Shown piece by piece: positions 1 through 9,582 of a DNA stretch of 21,860 bases. A program made the position numbers and the translations under genes. Location: contig JBNGIS010017809.1 of assembly GCA_049999725.1 (NCBI GenBank), positions 1-21,860 on the forward strand, read 5' to 3'. How positions within the stretch are numbered: position 1 is the stretch's first letter; each line of letters starts with the position of its first letter. This stretch comes from Haplomitrium mnioides. Its lineage: Eukaryota; Marchantiophyta; Haplomitriopsida; Calobryales. Under the pieces are notes generated by a model. That model was not told the DNA's origin. It worked only from the letters and a program-made list of their open reading frames with translations, and did no database searches.

Positions 1-1070
1 TATTACTTTTAATCAACAATTCAAATTCTAGCTAAATGATTCCAAGGCAAAGATTTGGAGCAAACAGTTTTCAACATATGAATTTTGGCTATCTGCGGAT
101 GGTATTTATCAACTCAAGTGCCTATCTAAAGTGGACAGAGAAATTTTGAGTTCAATAATGATTCCTCTCAAGGCATATTCTGAAATCAAATGATCTCAAA
201 AGGAAGAAAGAGAAGTGGATGCCGAGAAAGTGGATTTTTAATAAGGGACAACATAAGTGAGAGCTGCTACAAGTTCTTTCCAAATTTTGATATTCAATGA
301 TGGAATGACTTTTTTCTTGCCCAACAAGTTTTTGCGGCCTATATCATTGAAAAAAAAGACGAGGACTCGAAGCAAAATTCGCCTTACCACCTTCACAACA
401 GTAAAACATTTGTAATGATTCTCAAAATGTTTGTCTAGATTCTCAACTTGATGCTCTACAGACAAAAGAAGATACACCGGTACAACAATTACTTTCTACA
501 TGTCGAGCAATCTATGATGGAGCATCTAGGCCGCGAGAATAGACTCTTTTGCACAATACTCGATACAGACATTAATTCGGCAATCTACATGAGTTGAAAG
601 CTAGAATGTTTATTTGTATTGTTGTATCTCTAGATCCAAATAGTAGACCATTTTGGGTTGCCAAAGTTCTCAAAGTTTTGTCATTTGATGAGGAAGATCC
701 TCAAAACCCGAAACAAGTACAAGTTCAATGGTTTGCTTGTTTGGCTGACGATGCATTTTCTAGACAATACTTCCCAGAAAAAATAGCAACAACAAAAGAG
801 AAACACAAATCCAAGTTACATATTGATGTACTTGATTTGTCAAAAATCACGATTTTGTCTTTTGATTTTCCTCTTACCTTAAAAAACCAATTGAAGACAA
901 TTACTCTAGCTACTATTAAAGCAAATCTATTGAGTATGAAAGACAAAAAGGCCCTTAATCGTGAAATATTTCAAAGAGATTCAATCACTGTCATTAACAC
1001 TGAGACATATCAAATAAACCTTGATGAATCTTTTGAAGCTGAATCCAAAGAAGTTGAGACCAGTGACTAA
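1..1070 (+). pseudogene. Decayed ORF of unknown family, C-terminal part (probably transposon-derived)
   Basis: The last 158 codons (594-1070, TAA at 1068) are open and protein-like. A block reading PFWVAKVLKV (residues 19-28) is followed by VQVQWF (42-47), a pattern resembling small chromo- or BAH-like beta modules at the ends of transposon proteins; this likeness is an inference. The same frame continues upstream through a TAA at 573 and a TAG at 540, with coding-like text such as QTKEDTPVQQLLSTCRAIYD, back to about 402. Before that, protein-like text (FSTYEFWLSADGIYQLKC) lies in another frame between 30 and 240, so at least one frame change is needed. The codon at 594 is TTG, not a plausible plant start; the open stretch simply begins after the stop. 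The 5' end is outside the window. Family not recognised. Confidence 0.5.
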
Positions 1071-1659
1071 AGTCATTCAGGAATTTTGTTCTATATTTTG
1101 TATTTTCAAGTATATTGTAGTTTAAGATTATTATCTTAAAAAATACTTGAGAATCTTTCGAAGCAACCTGTTGAATTTTCTGCCAACTTGAACTTTTGAC
1201 TATAAATCATTCCAAGTTGAATGTTATTCTTGGTAAATGAAACCTAAATCTTTAGTTAATATTTTTATTTGCTTTGTAAAAATATTTTCTTCTCCAAAAT
1301 GTAAGTATTTTTTTTCCAACTTTATTGTTTTCTATAAGAGTTTAAGGTTATTGTCTCGCTAATGCATTTGCCCAAACTAACTAGAAATTTTTTTTTTAGG
1401 GCTTTGATGTAAAACTTAAAACCCTTTGCGCTATTTGACTCAGGTGTAGAGCTTTTTACTTGTTTTTACTTTTAGATTTTGAATTAGAAATCGAAACCTT
1501 TTGTGTGTGTAGAGTTTGTTGCAAAAATTAGAACGTTTATAGTCTATATCTTTGGTTGTAGAAGTGTGAATCCTATGTGCGCATAAACTTTGATTTGCAA
1601 GTCGAAACTTCATGCGTACAAAAACTCTTATGCAGAACTTAAAACCTAGGTTCTGGTTA
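1071..1659. other. AT-rich intergenic DNA
   Basis: No supportable gene. The stretch is T-rich with short homopolymers. From about 1500 it contains diverged echoes of the 52-bp repeat that follows, such as the phrase tcctatgtgcgcata near 1571, so the array probably began further left and decayed. The minus-strand frame at 1440-1760 is only a translation of this repeat and is not called as a gene. Confidence 0.5.
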
Positions 1660-1930
1660 GTCTTTGTTGTGGAATGTTCAAATGGTGAGTTCAAATTCCT
1701 ATGCGCGTACAGACTTTGGGGTGGAGTGTTCATATGTTGAGCGTGGATTTCTAATTGCACAGAGACTTTGGGGTGGAGTGTTTATATGGTGACTTCGGAC
1801 TCCTATGCGCGCACAGACTTTGGGGTGGAGTGTTTACATGTTGAGCTTGGATTCCTAAGCCCATAGAGACTTTAGAGTGGAGTGTTCATATGTTGAGCTT
1901 GGATTCCTAGGCACGTCTAGACTTTGAGGT
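1660..1930. repeat. 52-bp tandem repeat, about 5 copies
   Basis: Units begin at 1660, 1712, 1764, 1816, 1868 and (partial) 1920, an exact 52-bp spacing with no indels. The conserved core is gactttggggtggagtgttc, followed by a variable part with catatgttgagcttggattcc and, in some units, atgcgcgcaca. The units have diverged mainly by substitutions. The array ends within the partial unit at 1920. Function unknown; such arrays are common in retroelement untranslated regions and as minor satellites. Confidence 0.9.
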
Positions 1931-2831
1931 GGAGGTCCAAGCCTTCTACAAGTTCTACTTCTCATATACAACCCTCAAGCTTCTTCCTACAAAGGCTACC
2001 GATTACAACGTTGTTTGTACACAAGTTATAGACTCTTTTGTAGATCTTCATACCTTTATTTGTTGAATCAAGTCTAGAACTTGGAGATGTTTCTTGTTTA
2101 CATTCTTAATTCAATCTACTTAGCTACTGCCTTTTTGATTCTGAACTATGATACGTTTGTGTATATGCTTCATTGAATTATGAAATATATTTTTAAATGT
2201 TGAAACTTTTTTGAAAGCCCACGTTAACTTTTGATTGCATGGATTTTCAACTACAAGTGAAAGCTTACTTCTTTCTTTATGTTTAAAATAAAGCTCCTAA
2301 ATCCATGCCATGTTTCATTTTCTTCATTTTATGTTTACCATTGTAAACTCATTCCCTTGACTTTTAGTCATCTCTGGTTTTTTTGTTATGTTTTGTAATT
2401 ATTTCCAACAAAAAAGTTTGAAAGAGCACCATGTCTACGCGCTCCTAGAGTTTGTGCAATCAAGCATATTTCAAAATAGCTTCTTGTAACTTGTATTTCA
2501 ACTTTAGAGCTTAAAAATTGTAATCATTGATAAATGCAATTTTTTGGTGAAACTTACCATAATTTTTACGCTTTTTATCAAATTTGAGTTTTCCAATATT
2601 TTCATAAAAACTAATAATATTGATTGAATTTGCATAACAAAATTGATTCTTGCTCGATTATGCTTGTTGAAACAGCCAGAAGAAATCCAAAAAATTCATG
2701 TACTTTTTGTTTTTTTAAAAAAACCTCGTTTTTTTATGTTTCTTGAATTAAAAAATCACAAATTTTCTCAAAAAAAAGGAAGTTCCTATTTTGAGTAGCA
2801 TGTTTCTTGTTCTAAGTAGTAGCTGTTCATA
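1931..2831. other. AT-rich intergenic DNA with homopolymer tracts
   Basis: No open frame of note on either strand and no recognisable RNA gene. It contains many A and T runs, including a perfect 16-bp palindrome at 2709-2724 (GTTTTTTTAAAAAAAC). Confidence 0.5.
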
Positions 2832-2957
2832 GTGATTATCTCTCTAGTTATTAAATCCTAAAGAGGCTCTTAAAGTATCTCTATCTTTTGTTTTCTTCTT
2901 CAATAAGAAGTTTCTTACTTGGAGCTTCTCTTGTCAAAGAATCTCAACAATTGATCC
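2832..2957. repeat. Direct repeat, left copy (126 bp, possible LTR U3 fragment)
   Basis: Aligns without gaps to 4262-4387, about 85% identical by hand count (roughly 19 mismatches). Shared blocks include attaaatcctaa and tttgttttcttcttcaa. Similarity starts abruptly at gtgattatc and fades after ttgatcca/ttgattca. The right copy sits beside a minus-strand TATA box, so both may be pieces of one LTR or of a dispersed promoter repeat. Confidence 0.85.
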
Positions 2958-4190
2958 ATAATCAAGTCAGAAAATTTCCAAAATCAAGTCATGCTCTAGT
3001 GGAAAATAGTCAATAAGAAAAATATACAAAGCTTGGAGCTTTTGGCAAAAATTCAAATGACAATTATCTCTTGGATATTTAAGTTTAATAGAAATTGTAG
3101 GCTGCAATTGGGTAAGGTTGACGAGTTTCTTTGTTTGTTTGGATAGTAAAAGTCTTCATGACGTGTTTTCTTGCCTTTGTGAATAGCCTAACATCTAGTA
3201 TTTGTGAGCATACGCAATTCTAGACCACTTGAATGATGCATATTTTCTCTTGGTTGCAATACTAGATATAAAAATAAATCAAAACATTTATGTACAAAGA
3301 AGCATAACAAAGAAACATGAAAAAAAGCTATTATAATGACTCACCAACTATTGTGATTAGTTGCCCAGAAAATCTCCAAAACTGTATCCACCATGATGTT
3401 GAATTATTGGGAAGAATGAATTACATCAAAAGACAAAAAATCCAAAGTAGTTATAGCCAAAGTAGTTATAGCCGCAAATGATGACACCACATCAAAAATA
3501 TCATCATTTGAATGAAAAAGACTCTAAATTATTGTGCCTACATTCCTAAACGTTGTAACCATAGGAAATGTTGGAAATTACTAAAGTAAAATCTTGAAGT
3601 TTAATAAACTTCTTTAGTTGCCACACATTGGACCCTCCGTAGATTTGATAATAGACACATTAAGTCTTTTTCCAAAGAATAGTAGATTGACCTCATTTAC
3701 AACCACAACTTCATCCAAATTGAGGCAAGCAATTCTACCATACTGTTGTTTTCCACTCTCTTGCCTTTTAATAATGGAGCAATAATGTTAGAATATATGA
3801 GACCTTTGAAGTTAGAGGCTTCGCCGGTTTCTCCTTATGTGACTTTGATGTTGAGTGCACATTGAATATGAGAGGTGGGTTGAAGTGTGGCTGCAATTTT
3901 CAATACACAACAACATCTACAAAGGAAGAATACTCAATACAAAAATATTGTGGAGATCCTCACTCTCTACTCCAAATGCTCTCACACAAAACACTCTTGC
4001 TCTGACCCTTCTAACTCTCAACACACTCCTCACTCTATGAAAGACTAATCCTCAAGTTCTTTTCCTCCAATGAGTCTTCAAAGTAGCTCCTCCAAGAGCT
4101 CCTCCAAGTGCTTCTCGAAAGGTCTTTCACAACTCTCAAATCTAAAATCTCCAAATGAAAACCAAGTTCCTTTTCTCTCTTCCCCTCCTC
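2958..4190. other. Unassigned DNA between the direct repeats
   Basis: No intact gene. It holds a perfect 15-bp tandem duplication (ccaaagtagttatag) at 3442-3471. On the minus strand, about 3780-3605, there is a short protein-like stretch (for example RIACLNLDEVVVVNEVNLLF) closed by TAA, of unknown identity. Also on the minus strand, about 4190-3840 is purine-rich and resembles a transcript leader downstream of the TATA box at 4191-4198. No primer-binding site or polypurine tract could be identified, so an LTR-element reading is not proven. Confidence 0.4.
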
Positions 4191-4198
4191 CTTATATA
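4191..4198 (-). promoter_or_regulatory. TATA box followed by a purine-rich leader
   Basis: On the minus strand the sequence reads TATATAAG followed directly by GAGGAGGGGAAGAGAG. This is a typical core-promoter layout of plant LTRs. The right copy of the 126-bp repeat lies about 65 bp upstream on that strand, where a U3 region would be expected. Activity is not shown. Confidence 0.4.
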
Positions 4199-4261
4199 CT
4201 AGTCTAGATAATTACTAGGAGTAAAACTAAATATTTTATCACCTTAGGTAAATAATCCAAG

Positions 4262-4387
4262 GTGATTATCTATCTAATTATTAAATCCTAAAAGTACTCC
4301 TCAAGTATCTCCACCATTTGTTTTCTTCTTCAAGAAGAAGCTTCTCGTTTGGAGCTTTTCTTGTCCAAGAATCTCAATAATTGATTC
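4262..4387. repeat. Direct repeat, right copy (126 bp)
   Basis: Partner of 2832-2957 at a constant offset of 1,430 bp. It includes the local dyad cttcttcaagaagaag. Beyond its left edge this copy is joined to sequence (taaataatccaag) that the left copy lacks, so one copy was truncated or interrupted there. Confidence 0.85.
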
Positions 4388-5207
4388 AATACTTTTCTAC
4401 CTTGTATTTTTCTCTACAAACAATTCCTAAGCTGATACTTCGAGATTCCCTCAAAGAATAAGTCAAAGAACAAATTGACTTTTCTTGACTTTTCTCCTCT
4501 TTAGTCTAATTTAGAAGAATCTCTATAAAGTCATTAATACTAAGTCAATTTGCCTGTGCTATACCTTGTTGGAAATCCTGTCAAGTAAGCTTTCTACCCA
4601 TATAATAATATTATTATTTTCTAATTCATAGATACTCTCCATTTTGACTTTTTTGCAGCTCATTTTTGTAAGTTTGACTGGTTATAACTTCTTATTTACA
4701 ACAGCTTTTCCACTTTCGTAAACTTCTACTAGTTTCTTAAGAAATATTTTATTCCCATATAAAATATCAGCCTCTACAAATTTCTAATAAGAACAAAATT
4801 TACTCTATACTCAATTCTACACATATTGAAGAAAACTGATTAAATATAAGTTTCCTCTAATAACTTTTAAATCTTCTCCATACTTCATCATAGTGCATTC
4901 CATTCTATAATAGTGCTATAATATCATTAAAATTATCTCAAACCATCTCATGCCTTCATAGACCAAGGTTGGAACTTGGTCTTACTCTTCAATAGCCTGC
5001 TCAGCGATCCCAATCTTCTTTTTGCTTTTTAGAGTTGCTATCAGTTTCTTTGCTAGTTGATGTTTAATAGATTTATTGCTATTCAAAAACAAAAAAAAAC
5101 TTTGAAGCATAAAATAAAGTTTTAAAAAACACAAAATTTTGAAAACCCAAGTGATTAAAGACATTGAAGTTCATGCACCATAGCTAATGATGCACATCTT
5201 GATTTGG
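4388..5207. other. AT-rich intergenic DNA
   Basis: No supportable gene. It contains repeated phrases of the type gacttttcttgactttt near 4480. The minus-strand frame at 4982-5164 is short, low in complexity and lacks family features, so it is not called. Confidence 0.45.
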
Positions 5208-5506
5208 GAGTCCATACATGCATGGATATATGCAAGCCTAGACGTATGGACTCACAAGCTCCAGTGCGCAAGGGCTTGCGAGTACTTGAGCGAGTGTACT
5301 CATAGTTAATGCACATATAAAATCAAGTCCAAGCAAGCAATGGCTCTTGAGTCTATGTGCATATGAGCTAATTTGAGTCCATATCCATATGGACTCGTAA
5401 GCTCATGCGCGTATGGGCTCTCTAGTCCAAGCATGCATAGACTCAAAAAACCATGGGTGCATGAGCTCGCCAGTCCATCTATGCATAGACTCTCAAGTCT
5501 AGAAGC
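5208..5506. repeat. Tandem array of ~25-bp palindromic units, about 12 copies
   Basis: Each unit is built on one of two dyads: gtccat..atggac or gctcat..atgagc, around a tgcgcg or tgcatg centre, separated by short linkers such as caa, taa or tct. The clearest dyad is 5375-5396, a 22-bp near-perfect palindrome broken only at the central CC. The next unit reads gctcatgcgcgtatgggctc. Units on both strands look alike because they are self-complementary. A minus-strand frame of 85 codons crosses the array (5306-5563), but its repeating YAHELTSPYGYG-type text is a by-product of the repeat. Known plant minisatellites have this style; function unknown. Confidence 0.85.
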
Positions 5507-6900
5507 TAATGGATAAAATAAACAATAAAAACAATTAATGTAAAAGAAATTTAAATCAAACAATTAAATTGTTTTGAACAAAATAAAAAAACTTACCAAA
5601 AGCTTCTCAAAGCTTGAGTAGAAGTAGGACATCCTCAACTCCTCCGTCTAGATAAAATATTCAATTTGTGCATATTGCCAAGTTTGATGACATATCAATA
5701 AACAAAATGACTTAACCATGGTGCCCAAAACTTTATGTCTCTCCAACTCTTGAGGTTTTTCATCAACTCACAACTCTCTTAACTTAACTCTCTTCAAAAC
5801 TGAAATTTTTTTTTGTCTCAAAGACCTTGAAGGGAAATCTAAGACTTCCAAAATTGGTGTTTGGCTTCTAGCCCTTCACTTGGTTCTTCTCCGACATTGC
5901 AAACATTGCATGTTGTAACATCCACAACTCACGACTATAAAAGGCCAACTAAAACAAATTGTCATGAAAAGTTGTAGTCTTCTTAAGAGTCAACTTTGGT
6001 TGAATCTTGTTAGGTCTATGCGCAAGGTATAGAGGGAGGAGCTTTGCTCTAGGTATATTATAGGATATGTCCTAACTTATGGTTCTATGTGCTCTTGAGG
6101 CATACTAGTACTCCTAAATAATGTATGAGATAACTAGTTAACTTTGGTTCAGCTTCAATAAATCCAGTTTGGTCAGCTTGCACACTTGAAAGGAGTCCTG
6201 CTGCTCGGGCTAACTAGGGAGATGTTTCGGTCGTGGTGGTAGCAACATCCACCAGAACTCAAGTGGTCATGAGGGTGCTTTCTTTTCCATCATGACTGGT
6301 TCAGGACCTAAATCAACTTTGCGCTATGGCTTGTTTTCATGTGCAGGTCTGATTTTAGGTTCAAATTCAAGTTCAGGGTCAAATGCCAATAGTAGAAACA
6401 ACTAAAATAAAAGCGTCTGAATTTAATTGTGTTGTAAGTTTGACAATGCAGAAACACACAAGGCATTTCTAGAAATGATATCTAACATTCTTGGGCTAAT
6501 AGAGAATATACTTCGTATTTTAGCTCACAACCAGAGTCACAACTCCTAAATGGTTCTCACTAATGTAAATCCTAGCCCTCCAACACTCTCAAACATAATG
6601 AGCAACCCATTATAGAATTCTCTCACTTAACATACCTACATAAACACTCAACATGACTTGGCTTAGACTGGTACACACAGATAATGCAACTTACTCAAAA
6701 CATATAACATAGAATTTTTTTTAAGTGTTTTTTATACCTCAGCCACTAGCCAATGGGATCCATCTTGGGAATTAATTATGCAAACTTGAGCCAGCTAATA
6801 CGCTAGAGGAACTTCATCAAAAACACCAAACACCAGATCCCTCTTCTTCTACCACTCTTAAGGGTTCACCAACCAGATTTCTGAATCTGACTCCAGCAAT
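5507..6900. other. Unassigned intergenic DNA, possible old LTR start
   Basis: No open frame of note and no RNA gene. At 5914 the plus strand reads TGTAACATCC, followed 12 bp later by TATAAAAGG (5936). Gypsy-type LTRs often begin TGTAAC and carry a TATA box, but a 22-bp spacing to the LTR start would be very short, so this is weak. Around 6340-6400 there is a local repetition of aggttcaaattcaagttcag. Confidence 0.3.
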
Positions 6901-7164
6901 ATTCTCCCTTTCTTGCTTTCTTCTTTCTATATCCTTTTCCAATGTAGTCTTCCAACTCCGGTCAATTTTCCGATCATCTTGTTTACTCTGATTCTTCCAT
7001 TCTCTTCCTTACCCCTTCAATATTCACCCCCACACTACTGCCCTTCCTTTTCTTCACTACGCCTCAATTTTCAGCCGGCACAAACTCGCGTGCCCAATTC
7101 TTCCTTCACTACCTACACCCATCATATCACTTCCTTTGAGTTCAACCTTCTTTTATCCTCCACT

Positions 7165-7185
7165 ACTTTCCTCCTATATAAAACT
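7165..7185. promoter_or_regulatory. TATA-like element, either strand
   Basis: TATATAAA lies at 7175-7182 on plus, inside a pyrimidine-rich stretch. On minus the same site reads TTTATATAGGAGGAAAG, similar to the TATATAAGGAGGAGG arrangement at 4198 on minus. Minus-strand use with a purine-rich leader towards 6900 is therefore at least as likely as plus-strand use. Confidence 0.25.
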
Positions 7186-7254
7186 CCTACCTTCCTATAT
7201 TATATTCCTTCAACCTCTTATTTCCTGTACCTCCATTTTTCATTCCAACTCCAA

Positions 7255-7545
7255 TCAACCTACTTGTATGAACACTCCTTGTTTTCTACTCACTTTGTAT
7301 CTCCTCTTTCCTACACACTGGCTTACCCTTACATCATGCCAACAAGTAGTTCTCACCAAATTAATTTCCTCTTCCGAGACTTTGAATGTAGTGGCTCTGC
7401 CTAAGGAAGGCAAAGTGTACTTTCCATGTTCAACCCCACACTTGGCTCTTCTATCGCAAATGTGTTCCCAGTAAGACCCACTCCTTAGAAGTGTGAACTG
7501 CATAACATGATGCATCACCACTTCCTCAAATATATTTCTTGGCAT
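7255..7545 (-). CDS. Hypothetical ORF, 96 codons, weak support
   Basis: Starts with ATG at 7545. The composition is protein-like: charged, with scattered Trp, His and Cys, for example WEHICDRRAKC and KVSEEEINLV. A TAG lies 12 nt upstream in frame, preceded on this strand by the C20 tract, so the frame may have been cut off by the homopolymer. No domain recognised. The overlapping plus-strand frames at 6913-7474 are made almost only of Ser, Leu, Pro, Phe, Tyr and Thr, as expected from reading pyrimidine-rich DNA, and are less likely to be real. This may be an exon or a transposon fragment. Confidence 0.25.
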   Translation of the reverse strand: MPRNIFEEVVMHHVMQFTLLRSGSYWEHICDRRAKCGVEHGKYTLPSLGRATTFKVSEEEINLVRTTCWHDVRVSQCVGKRRYKVSRKQGVFIQVG

Positions 7546-7573
7546 TACTTGCCCCTACCTACAAATGAGGGGT

Positions 7574-7593
7574 GGGGGGGGGGGGGGGGGGGG
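7574..7593. repeat. Uninterrupted G20 homopolymer
   Basis: Twenty consecutive G, preceded by ggggt, in otherwise AT-rich DNA. It could form a G-quadruplex and its true length is uncertain in any assembly. Confidence 0.95.
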
Positions 7594-7622
7594 AATGATG
7601 CCTCTCTTCTTTTTGTTCCATG

Positions 7623-7730
7623 GAGCCCTAACCAACTTTTTAATCCTAGCCGTTGATGCAGATCCGCTTTACCATTGAGCCCTAACCAACTTTTTAATCT
7701 TAGTCGTTGATATAGATCTGTTTTATCTCA
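7623..7730. repeat. 54-bp tandem duplication
   Basis: Unit 1 is 7623-7676 and unit 2 is 7677-7730; both begin gagccctaaccaacttttta. Over the first 50 positions there are seven differences, and in every one unit 1 has C or G where unit 2 has T or A. The phrase tagccgttgatgcagatcc resembles sequence common in plant miniature transposons and promoters (inference). Confidence 0.9.
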
Positions 7731-7867
7731 ACTGTCACTTCCAATCTTGATTATACTTTTTGCTGGTAGGTTAGGCTTAGCAATTTATTTAATGTTTAAT
7801 ATTAAATTTCTTATTTTCTCGAAAACCAAATGATTTTTCACAATTCAACTTGTGCAGACCTCACTCA

Positions 7868-7912
7868 TATAAACACGTGCACACATACAAGCACACTCAT
7901 ACACGTACACAT
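7868..7912. repeat. Degenerate CA-rich microsatellite with a G-box
   Basis: Imperfect CA/CATA repeats containing cacgtgcacac and acacgtacac. CACGTG at 7874-7879 is a G-box core, but it probably arises by chance from the repeat. Confidence 0.6.
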
Positions 7913-8159
7913 CTAACTTACATGGGGAGCTTTTTCTTTTTTCTCTCAATCGTTGCTTCTCCACCTTGGCTGTCCAAGTTGTTGGTTCATGGATCTGGCC
8001 CAATACCAGTATTTTCAAAAAGAAAGTATTGTTCCTACAATTGCATTTCTAAATCCTAAAGAAGTTACTTTTAATCTCAATTTCAATGTCTTTAATCTAG
8101 TTCCTATCTACTTGAATAGTGTCTGTTGCTCAACATTGCTGCCTTTAACATCCATGTTT

Positions 8160-9388
8160 TCTCCATTTTAGCGCTTCTTTCCTCCTCTGTACTCTCCCTC
8201 CATACACCTTGACTTCCTATTCTAGACCGTAGCAAATCTCCAAAGTTTCCAAAACAAGTTCTCTTTTAAATTTTTAAGATGGAATCATCTTGCTCTTCAC
8301 AAAACACTAGTGTCATTATTTCACCTTTTGAAATGAAGTCATCTCCAACCAATACCTTTGGTCATAATTATCATATGTTGCAAAAATCCGTGCTTCTATT
8401 GGTGTCAACCCTACGTACATATAGTAATTGTAGAGCAAGAGCATCTGATTCTTTGGTGTGTGTTTTGTTATCAACAATTGTCTTGTAGCAACACTATGAT
8501 TGTCGTTGACAATCTTGTAAATATACTTGTAAGGGTTCTTAATACCAAACTCTGACTTATCCTTGAGACCTTGTTTTAGGTCTATTACCACTATGAAAAA
8601 ATAATGATCATACTGATTTGTCAACATGTGATGGACCAAAAAGCTTAACAAGGTCTTTGTTCAATCATCTAATCTAGAATGGCCCCCAAATCTCTATCAT
8701 AGGCTAACTAGCACAGTGAATTTTTTGAAATGGATTGTTATTGTCTCCTCTCACACCTTATACTATTGGATTGTAGCTTCTCTAATCTTATTCTTATCTT
8801 TTTTTAAAAAGGACTAAGGATGAACCTACTCCCTCTTTTAGAATGTCCTCATTCCTTTGTGCCTGACTTTCTTTGTTCTTGAAGTAGGTTCATGTGGATA
8901 AGGCTCACCCTCATACTTCTACTCTTAACCATTAGACTCTAATGAAGAGGAAGTTGTTTCAACAATACTTGGGGGAGAAAGAGGTGGAGGCTTGATGTGT
9001 AAATGCAATGTTGGAGTCAAATTCTTTGTTTGTTGACTCAATTTCTTTTGGGATGAGTCTTTTATTGGTGTGAGGAGGTTTTGGAAAGGAAAAGATTGAA
9101 AATAGCCATTCCAAGCTGTTTTTTGGAAAAAGAAATAGATGAAATGAAGCATAATGAATGGAGAAACTCTGAAAACTTGCTCAACTGGTGATCAAGAGCT
9201 GAATCAAGTGAATTGTATGTTTCTTTTGAAGATGGAGCAAGAGAGATGAGCTTATAAGAATCTGAAGTTGGGAAGAAAAAACCTGTTTTGAAAGAGATAT
9301 ATTGAAGATATATTGGAATCCAATCCGATAAATCAAATTTAGACAATTTACTATTGTCAGACCATGGAAAAGACGTTGTATGAATCAT
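8160..9388 (-). pseudogene. Decayed minus-strand ORF, unknown family
   Basis: A protein-like frame runs leftwards from an ATG at 9388. The first part (9388-9062) contains SKFDLSDWIPIYLQYISFKT. A frame change near 9120, beside a run of A/T, leads into a second frame containing KPPPLSPPSIVETTSSSLES and ending at a stop near 8925. That second frame stays readable through several stops to an open block at 8651-8316 containing NPYKYIYKIVNDNHSVATRQ, LLLYNYYMYVGLTPIEARIF and ATYDNYDQRYWLEM. Coding-like text continues past the stop at 8316 to about 8160, and perhaps to 7900. A Pro/Ser-rich middle followed by an aromatic-rich C-terminal part is visible, but I cannot name the family. It lies head-to-head with the plus-strand ORF that starts at 9583. 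Confidence 0.45.
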
Positions 9389-9582
9389 AATGAAGAAGAG
9401 TGTTTAAACAATAGTAGGAGTCTAGAAGTTCACTTTTCATGCTAAGTCAAGCGTTATGCTGAAAGGATATAAGGGAACCAAGATTGCTACATGAAGATCT
9501 GAGCAAACACAATTTTTATTCTGCCTAATTGAAGAAGAGCGAGAGATAGAGCAGAGGAATCTAGAGTTAGAGAGAGAAGAAA
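9389..9582. other. Spacer between two divergent decayed ORFs
   Basis: About 195 bp separate the ATG at 9388 (minus) from the ATG at 9583 (plus). The right half, 9530-9582, is purine-rich on plus (gagagataga, gagagagaagaaa), like a plant 5' leader. No clear TATA box on either strand. If the pair was once functional, this would be a shared promoter. Confidence 0.3.

Noticed and set aside
238-477. Minus-strand 79-codon frame
   Set aside because: It is antisense to the decayed plus-strand ORF, which has the more coherent protein text and continues into the open C-terminal part.
3855-4040. Plus-strand 61-codon frame
   Set aside because: Low-complexity Thr/Leu/Asn text, antisense to a purine-rich leader-like stretch; no domain.
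5208-5506. Regular short palindromic repeats that could suggest a CRISPR array
   Set aside because: The units are contiguous, diverged and without unique spacers of constant length, and the surroundings are eukaryotic retroelement DNA with no cas genes.
6350-6400. GGTTCAAATTC, resembling a tRNA T-loop
   Set aside because: No matching acceptor stem, D-arm or anticodon arm could be folded around it.
6913-7474. Longest open frame in the window (163 codons, plus) and its overlapping partner
   Set aside because: They start at non-standard positions, consist almost only of Ser, Leu, Pro, Phe, Tyr and Thr, and reflect a pyrimidine-rich strand. The minus-strand frame at the same place looks more like protein.
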